Below the pieces are notes generated by a model. The model was not told where the DNA came from. It saw only the letters and a list, made by a program, of their open reading frames with translations, and made no database searches. Shown one piece after another: positions 6,853-10,836 of a stretch of DNA of 10,836 bases. Numbering within the stretch: the stretch's first letter is position 1; the number at the start of each line of letters is the position of its first letter. Origin of the DNA: Syntrophaceae bacterium (GTDB lineage Bacteria; Desulfobacterota; SM23-61); the NCBI GenBank assembly GCA_003154025.1, contig PMCE01000116.1, forward strand, positions 12,594 to 23,429, given 5' to 3'. The position numbers and the translations under genes are program-made.

Positions 6853-7857
6853 TTACCCTTGACCACCCAGTTCAATTTCCTGCCCCAGCCCTTTGTCCCG
6901 GGCTCGGTAAAATACGGCCTGGGCAACGGATACATCCTGGACGGCGTTTCCCACGGACTTGAAATAGGTGATTTCCCGGGGAGTCTCTCGGCCGGGTTTT
7001 TTCCCGGCAATGACTTCTCCCAGTTCCGCGAGGATATCTCCTTTTTGAATCCTGCCCCTTTGTAAGGGGAGGATCAGGTCTCCTGCTTCCTCCAGACAGG
7101 CTTCTAGGGAATCCACGAAGATTCTCGATCGGCCGATGGTCTCCTCATCCACCTCCTGCATCTCCGGTTTGAAAGCCCCGATAGCGTTGAGGTGCATTCC
7201 TTCCTTCAGCAGCTTTCCGTCGAAGACCGGCCGACTGGACGTAGTGGCCGTGACCACAATGTCCGCCCCCGCTAAAGCCTGGCCCGGGGTCCCGGCCCGG
7301 AGCAGCTCCACCCCGTGGCAGGAAGAATCCTCCTGCAACCTGGCGATAAGCGCATCAGCCCTTTGCGGAAGGAGGTCGAAGACCCGGAGGCGCTCGATTC
7401 TTCTGGCCGCCAGGACCCCCTTTACCTGAAAGAAGGACTGCCCGCCGGCTCCAAAGAGGGCCAGGGTCTTTGAGTCCGGGCGGGAGAGGACCTGAGTGGC
7501 GGCTCCCGTAGCGGCCCCCGTGCGAAAGCGGGTGAGATGGGTCCCCTCCAGGATGGCCAGGGGAGCACCATTGGAAGCATCGAAGAGGAAGACGATCCCC
7601 TGAACAGCGGGTAAATGGGCCTGCGGATTCCCGGGGAGAACGGTTACCATCTTGGCGCCCAGGGCGCGGCTCTCACCCAGATAAGCAGGCATGATCAAGG
7701 CCACTTCCCCCGGCGCCTTCAAGTTCAGTGAAGTGCGGACCGGAGATTGAGCTTTTTTCATGGACAGCTGGACAAAGGCATCCTTAACCACTTCGATGGC
7801 TTCGGCCATGGAGAGCGCCTGATCAATTTCATCCGCCTTGAATACTCGAATTCTCAT
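6853..7857 (-). CDS. Ornithine cyclodeaminase / mu-crystallin superfamily NAD(P)-dependent dehydrogenase
   Basis: A 334-residue cytosolic enzyme of the OCD/mu-crystallin/archaeal alanine dehydrogenase superfamily. Substrate-side residues typical of the family are Arg41, Lys69 (in GAKMVTVLPGN) and the GTHLTRFRTGAATGAA block (105-120). The Rossmann fold shows FGAGGQS (135-141), and Asp161 at the end of the second strand suggests NAD(H) preference. FKSVGNAVQD (299-308) is the conserved C-terminal motif. The segment after the fold reads NAIGAFKPEMQEV (224-236), the mu-crystallin/alanine dehydrogenase type, rather than the GGDCPGKTE of true ornithine cyclodeaminase that carries its catalytic Asp. 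An imine/ketimine reductase or amino-acid dehydrogenase is therefore more likely than cyclodeamination. Its ATG overlaps the TGA of the CoA-transferase gene (ATGA), so the two are translationally coupled. Confidence 0.9.
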   Translation of the reverse strand: MRIRVFKADEIDQALSMAEAIEVVKDAFVQLSMKKAQSPVRTSLNLKAPGEVALIMPAYLGESRALGAKMVTVLPGNPQAHLPAVQGIVFLFDASNGAPLAILEGTHLTRFRTGAATGAATQVLSRPDSKTLALFGAGGQSFFQVKGVLAARRIERLRVFDLLPQRADALIARLQEDSSCHGVELLRAGTPGQALAGADIVVTATTSSRPVFDGKLLKEGMHLNAIGAFKPEMQEVDEETIGRSRIFVDSLEACLEEAGDLILPLQRGRIQKGDILAELGEVIAGKKPGRETPREITYFKSVGNAVQDVSVAQAVFYRARDKGLGQEIELGGQG

Positions 7858-9113
7858 ATGGCCCCTTTGGCCTTCAATTCCTCGATCGCCTCGGAGGAGT
7901 AACCCAACAGATCTCCGAGGACCACCCCGTTGGCCGCTCCCATGGGAAGTCCGGGAAAACGGACCTGCCCCGGATTTTGAACAAACCGAATGGGCACCCC
8001 GGGAAAGGATAGCGTCTTCTCCGATGCCGGGTCATAGACCGAAGCAAGGCTTCCTCTCTGCTGAACATGGGGATCCTTGGCAACCCCCTCCATGTTATAG
8101 ACGGGGCCGATGGTGACGCCCGCTTTCTCGCACTCTCCCAGAACTTCCTCGATGGTTCTGGCCCGGATCCAATCTCCGATGATCCGGTTAAGAACCACCC
8201 GGCTTTCCTTTTTGAGCCTCTCTTGATTGTTCCGGAACCCCGGAGTTGTTTTCAGCTCCGGATGCCCCAGCAGGTCGATCAACCGCTCGAAGGGCGCCTG
8301 GGCGCTGGCGGAAAGAGCGACCCACTTCCCTTCCTTGGTCTGGTAGCTGTTCCGCGGGGAGGTAAAGTTGGATTCGTTGCCCATGGGCCCGGGGCTCTCT
8401 CCGGTCAGGGAGTAAATCAAGAACTGCCCGCCCATATATCCCAGGAGGGGTTCATACAGAGAAATTTCGAATTCTTTTCCTCCCCTCTCTCCCCGCTTCT
8501 GGTCCCGCAGGGCCACCATGGCTCCCAGAGCCAGATGGGTCCCGGCGATCATGTCGGCCAGGGCAATGGGCGGGTTGGTGGGAGGAGCTCCGGGATGGGT
8601 GTTCATGTACGTGTACCCGCTCATTCCCTCGGCCAGAGTGCCGAAGCCGGGTTTCCCCCGGTGGGGTCCGGTCTGCCCGTAGCCGGAAATGCGCCCGATG
8701 ATCAAGCCTTTGTTGATTTTCCAGAGCTCTTCGGCGGAGAAGCCCAGACGGTCCAAGGTCCCGGGGCGCATGTTCTCAAAAAGAACATCCGATATCGCCA
8801 CCAGCTGGGCCAGGATCTTTTTCGCCTCGGGATGCTTCAAATTCAGGGTGATAGGCAGCTTGTTCCTTGAAGCCACCAGCCAGAAGGGTTCCATATCGTT
8901 CAACACCCTTGCCCAGTAGCGGATGGCGTCGGGTACATCGGGGGGCTCGATTTTAATCACTTCAGCTCCGTAGTCTCCGAGCAGGGTCGCGCCGAAGGGC
9001 GCGGCGACCACTGCTCCCAAATCAATGACCCGCACCGATTTTAGGGGAAGGGTGGATTCTTCCGCTTTCTTCCTCTGTTCCCGGAGGTAATTGTGAATCT
9101 TGGTAAGGTCCAT
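7854..9113 (-). CDS. CaiB/BaiF family (class III) CoA-transferase
   Basis: A 419-residue member of the family III CoA-transferases, which move CoA between carboxylic acids through an aspartyl anhydride (formyl-CoA, carnitine, bile-acid and benzylsuccinate CoA-transferases). Visible signatures are VIDLGAVVAAPF near residue 29, LGDYGAEVIKIEPP (45-58), ENMRPGTLDRLG (113-124), SGYGQTGP (143-150) and the catalytic Asp187 in ALADMIAG. Length is normal for the family. The start ATG has AGGAG seven bases upstream. It is the first gene of a two-gene operon, overlapping the OCD-like gene by 4 bases. The substrate cannot be read from sequence. The pairing suggests a CoA ester linked to amino- or imino-acid metabolism, but that is inference. 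A candidate extended -10 promoter lies about 70 bases upstream. Confidence 0.94.
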   Translation of the reverse strand: MDLTKIHNYLREQRKKAEESTLPLKSVRVIDLGAVVAAPFGATLLGDYGAEVIKIEPPDVPDAIRYWARVLNDMEPFWLVASRNKLPITLNLKHPEAKKILAQLVAISDVLFENMRPGTLDRLGFSAEELWKINKGLIIGRISGYGQTGPHRGKPGFGTLAEGMSGYTYMNTHPGAPPTNPPIALADMIAGTHLALGAMVALRDQKRGERGGKEFEISLYEPLLGYMGGQFLIYSLTGESPGPMGNESNFTSPRNSYQTKEGKWVALSASAQAPFERLIDLLGHPELKTTPGFRNNQERLKKESRVVLNRIIGDWIRARTIEEVLGECEKAGVTIGPVYNMEGVAKDPHVQQRGSLASVYDPASEKTLSFPGVPIRFVQNPGQVRFPGLPMGAANGVVLGDLLGYSSEAIEELKAKGAI

Positions 9114-9183
9114 GGAATATCTCCTGAAGGAGGTTATTGGGGTAGCTGTGAACTCGTCGGAAATAGAAAAGGACTTAATAAAT

Positions 9184-9192
9184 TTTATACCA
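9184..9192 (-). promoter_or_regulatory. Candidate extended -10 promoter of the CoA-transferase operon
   Basis: On the minus strand TGGTATAAA gives a TATAAA -10 box (9189-9184) with the TG extended element. No good -35 is found at 16-18 bases. Predicted +1 is near 9177, leaving a leader of about 64 bases with an AGGAG ribosome site (9125-9121). Confidence 0.45.
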
Positions 9193-9214
9193 GAAACAGT
9201 CGGAAAAGGGGATC

Positions 9215-9277
9215 AAAAAAAGGGGTGGCGAATTGGGGATGGGGGATGAGATGAGGAAGGGAATTTCCTTTCCCCAA
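9215..9277 (-). terminator. Poorly resolved structure downstream of the transporter gene
   Basis: The 213-base gap between the transporter stop and the CoA-transferase start has no gene. It holds TTGGGG (9233-9238) inverted with CCCCAA (9272-9277), an imperfect GGAAGGGAATTTCCTTTCC hairpin (9255-9273), and a run of seven A (9215-9221), which is T7 in the direction of transcription. This could be a weak terminator for the transporter mRNA, but the arms are short and the T-run lies well past the stem. Confidence 0.25.
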
Positions 9278-9326
9278 CCCGGAATTCGACCCTCCGTCCT
9301 CGAGGGGTTCTTCCGGCTGAAGATTC

Positions 9327-10214
9327 TCAAATCAAGAAGATAATGCCGGCGACCACCAGCCCAGTTCCCCAGAGGATCCGGGCGGTTACCCGTTCCTTCA
9401 AGTAAAGGGCCGAAAGGGGTAGCCCGAAGAGGGGCCCGCTGCTTGTAAGTACGACTGCCTTCCCTGCTCCGGCATACTGAATGGCCAGGAGGAATAAGAT
9501 CCCTCCCAGACCGAAAGAGAGGGCTCCCGAAAATGCGCCTAAACATACATCCCGGAATCCAGGCTGGAGGGATCGGGCCTCCCTCCCCCTTTTCCCAACC
9601 AGAAGAACCAGGACCAGTGCGGCCAGGGGAAGCCGCACCCCGTTGGCCAGAATCAGGTTCACCCCCTGCAGGCCCAACTTGAGAAGAGAGATGGAGATGG
9701 TCCAGAAGACCGAAGCAATCAAAATCAGGCTAATTCCCAGCCTTTTCTTCGGGCGGGTCGGAATGAAGCGAGAAGAGGCCACAGATCCTTCGGGGTTGGC
9801 GATCAGGTAAACCCCCCCGATCACCAATGCGGTTCCCAGTCCCAAGGACCAGCTCATCGTCTCTCCCAGAAAAAGCACAGCGGCAGCCAGAGTGAGAACG
9901 GGCATCGAGGCCTGGGCCAGCGGAAAGGCAAGGTTGGCGTTGATCAGGTTCAACCCCTTGATGTAAATCGTATCCCCCAGGCAAATTCCGAGGAGCGCCG
10001 AAATCCCCAGATAAAGTAAGGAGAGGGAAGGAGCTTGGAATAGAAATTGGACGCCGGGGTATAAGGGAATCAGGCACCATAGGACGATGGAGGCCCCCAG
10101 GCACCGCAGGAAGTTCAGGCTCAAGGGATGGAATTTAGGGGCTAGAGATTTGGTGAAGACGGCGCTCAGGGCCCAGATGAAGGCGCACCCCAGCGCGCTC
10201 AGCTCCCCGGTCAA
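9327..10214 (-). CDS. EamA/DMT-family transporter (10 TM)
   Basis: A 295-residue inner-membrane protein of the drug/metabolite transporter superfamily. It has two EamA repeats, about residues 3-138 and 155-294, each with five hydrophobic helices. A basic linker around PTRPKKR separates them. Typical family features are the opening GELSALGCAFIWALSAVFTK, the PLAQASMPVLTLAAAVLFLGE motif at the end of the first repeat, and SSGPLFGLPLSALYLKERV in the second. Members export amino acids, purines or other metabolites; substrate cannot be predicted. The start is TTG at 10214. The frame upstream is closed by TAG two codons earlier, and AGGAAGG stands 8 bases before it, so no ATG start is possible upstream. 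It diverges from the small membrane-protein gene. Confidence 0.93.
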   Translation of the reverse strand: MTGELSALGCAFIWALSAVFTKSLAPKFHPLSLNFLRCLGASIVLWCLIPLYPGVQFLFQAPSLSLLYLGISALLGICLGDTIYIKGLNLINANLAFPLAQASMPVLTLAAAVLFLGETMSWSLGLGTALVIGGVYLIANPEGSVASSRFIPTRPKKRLGISLILIASVFWTISISLLKLGLQGVNLILANGVRLPLAALVLVLLVGKRGREARSLQPGFRDVCLGAFSGALSFGLGGILFLLAIQYAGAGKAVVLTSSGPLFGLPLSALYLKERVTARILWGTGLVVAGIIFLI

Positions 10215-10222
10215 AATCTATT

Positions 10223-10229
10223 CCTTCCT
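10223..10229 (-). promoter_or_regulatory. Ribosome binding site deciding the transporter TTG start
   Basis: AGGAAGG ends 8 bases before the TTG at 10214-10212, and an in-frame TAG (10220-10218) closes the frame just upstream. The layout closely matches the glmU TTG start, with the same AGGAAGGAA core. Confidence 0.75.
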
Positions 10230-10236
10230 CGGCAGA

Positions 10237-10264
10237 ATTTTTGGGAATTCATCGAATGGGTCAA
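10237..10264 (-). promoter_or_regulatory. Weak candidate promoter of the transporter gene
   Basis: TTGACC (10264-10259), a 16-base spacer and AAAAAT (10242-10237, 4 of 6 matches). The predicted +1 is near 10230, so the leader would hold little more than the ribosome site. Confidence 0.3.
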
Positions 10265-10333
10265 TACCGGAGGCGAAGTTGGTCCATTCTCCAACAAATT
10301 ATTCTCGAAGATATTTTCTTTCTTCCTGGATGT

Positions 10334-10342
10334 TGGTATATT
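10334..10342 (+). promoter_or_regulatory. Candidate extended -10 promoter of the small membrane protein gene
   Basis: TGGTATATT provides a TATATT -10 box (10337-10342, 5 of 6) with the TG extension and no clear -35. The conventional +1 is 10349, exactly the A of the ATG. No Shine-Dalgarno precedes that ATG, so the transcript may be leaderless. Confidence 0.5.
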
Positions 10343-10348
10343 GTTAGC

Positions 10349-10696
10349 ATGGATCGGCAAAGAAGAGTCGGCCTCATACTCATCCTGATCGGTATTTGCA
10401 TTCCCCTCATGACCCTCCCCTTCCTTTCAGGGTATTCGAGGGATAAAGGATTTTTTGATAATTTCTACCGGGTGGGAATCGAACTGAGGAAGGACAAACC
10501 GGCTGACGCCTACAGCCACCCGCTCGGTGATCTTGAAAGACAGGATCGCAAGGGTCTCGATTTTTCCAGGCTCATCCCCAAAAGGATCCCTTTCCGGTTT
10601 TTCCTCGCCCCCTCCCTGATCCTCTTCTACCTGGGGTTCGTCAAAATTGACGCTTCCAGGAGGAAGGAGGATAATCAGAGGGAAGGGGAAGAATGA
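10349..10696 (+). CDS. Small two-helix membrane protein, function unknown
   Basis: I do not recognise this 115-residue protein. It begins MDRQRR, then a hydrophobic helix (about 7-27). Next comes a polar, probably periplasmic loop of about 50 residues with several charged stretches (YSRDKGFFDNFYRVG, RQDRKGLDFSRLIPKR). A second hydrophobic helix (about 83-99) and a highly charged tail ending in REGEE follow. Both ends are likely cytoplasmic. The frame is open from ATG 10241, but the first 36 codons look non-coding: no ribosome site, and they overlap the divergent promoter region. The 10349 ATG fits the candidate -10 box. It stands alone on its strand, divergent from the transporter gene and closed by a strong terminator 10 bases after its stop. 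Whether it is translated is not proven, but the clean two-helix topology supports it. Confidence 0.7.
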   Translation: MDRQRRVGLILILIGICIPLMTLPFLSGYSRDKGFFDNFYRVGIELRKDKPADAYSHPLGDLERQDRKGLDFSRLIPKRIPFRFFLAPSLILFYLGFVKIDASRRKEDNQREGEE

Positions 10697-10705
10697 TATC
10701 CTCAG

Positions 10706-10738
10706 AAAAAAAGCCCCTTTTCTCTGAAAAGGGGCTTT
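10706..10738. terminator. Strong bidirectional intrinsic terminator
   Basis: GCCCCTTTT (10713-10721) and AAAAGGGGC (10727-10735) form a perfect stem, extended by three A-T pairs, around the loop CTCTG. Seven A precede it (10706-10712), giving a T7 tract for the minus-strand gene arriving from the right. TTT follows for the plus-strand membrane-protein gene. It separates two convergent genes and is the clearest terminator in the window. Confidence 0.92.
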
Positions 10739-10762
10739 CTCGCGGTCATGTTGTTGCCTAAA

Positions 10763-10836
10763 TTAATGGGCCTTTGCCTTGACCTCTTCACTCGGGAAGA
10801 ACTTCTTCATGGCGGCGCCTGAGATGTTGAGCAGGA
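10763..10836 (-). CDS. C-terminal end of an unidentified protein, cut by the window edge
   Basis: The last 23 codons of a minus-strand frame, reading LLNISGAAMKKFF then PSEEVKAKAH and a TAA at 10765-10763. A charged Lys/Glu/Ala-rich tail follows a mildly hydrophobic stretch. The stop lies 25 bases before a terminator whose T7 tract points the right way for this gene, which supports a real gene end. Too short to assign a family. Confidence 0.6.
   Translation of the reverse strand, partial: LLNISGAAMKKFFPSEEVKAKAH

Noticed and set aside
8067..8870. Open frame of 267 codons antisense to the CoA-transferase gene
   Set aside because: It mirrors the codon structure of the real gene and has no ribosome site or recognisable domain. 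The same applies to the open frames at 625-1467 and 2674-3471, opposite glmS and glmU.
9114..9135. CTCCT/AGGAG inversion beside the CoA-transferase start as a ribosome-site-masking hairpin
   Set aside because: The loop would be two bases; shortening the stem to allow a four-base loop leaves only four pairs, too weak to regard as a switch.

Overview
The window reads as an ordinary chromosomal segment of a moderately GC-rich Gram-negative-type bacterium. A Desulfobacterota (former Deltaproteobacteria) or similar sediment/anaerobe lineage is my best guess. The guess rests on the adjacent glmU-glmS pair, the TPR lipoprotein, and an intergenic repeat family (AAATCCCAAGCACCAA-type words plus CTCTGCG 9-mers) that I associate with such genomes. 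This is recall and inference, not a database result. No phage, transposon, CRISPR array, rRNA or tRNA was seen.

Left part (1-4085), minus strand: a cell-envelope precursor block reading glmU -> glmS -> glycerate 2-kinase (the last runs off the left edge). GlmS makes glucosamine-6-phosphate from fructose-6-phosphate and glutamine. GlmU acetylates and uridylylates glucosamine-1-phosphate to UDP-GlcNAc, the precursor of peptidoglycan and LPS. A near-consensus sigma70 promoter (TTGACT-16-TATAAT) drives the block. Its -10 box overlaps the most upstream ATG of the glmU reading frame, so the real GlmU start is almost certainly a TTG 45 bases further in. A roughly 200-base intergenic repeat sits between glmU and glmS.

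Middle (4263-6741), plus strand: a fused aminoglycoside-phosphotransferase-like/P-loop kinase protein, then a six-TPR lipoprotein. A strongly paired hairpin lies in the 83-base gap between them.

Right part (6853-9192), minus strand: a two-gene operon with a 4-base ATGA overlap, encoding a class III (CaiB/BaiF) CoA-transferase and then an ornithine cyclodeaminase/mu-crystallin superfamily dehydrogenase. The latter lacks the catalytic motif of true ornithine cyclodeaminase. Next comes an EamA/DMT transporter with a TTG start (9327-10214, minus). Divergent from it is a small two-helix membrane protein of unknown function (10349-10696, plus), which ends at a strong bidirectional terminator. The terminator is shared with the 3' end of an unidentified minus-strand gene at the right edge.

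I found no convincing novel multi-gene system. The points worth a second look are mostly about expression: the glmU promoter/start conflict, two plus-strand genes whose candidate -10 boxes place +1 exactly on the A of an ATG (possible leaderless mRNAs), and the composite intergenic repeat. The CoA-transferase/dehydrogenase pair is a possible uncharacterised amino- or imino-acid pathway.
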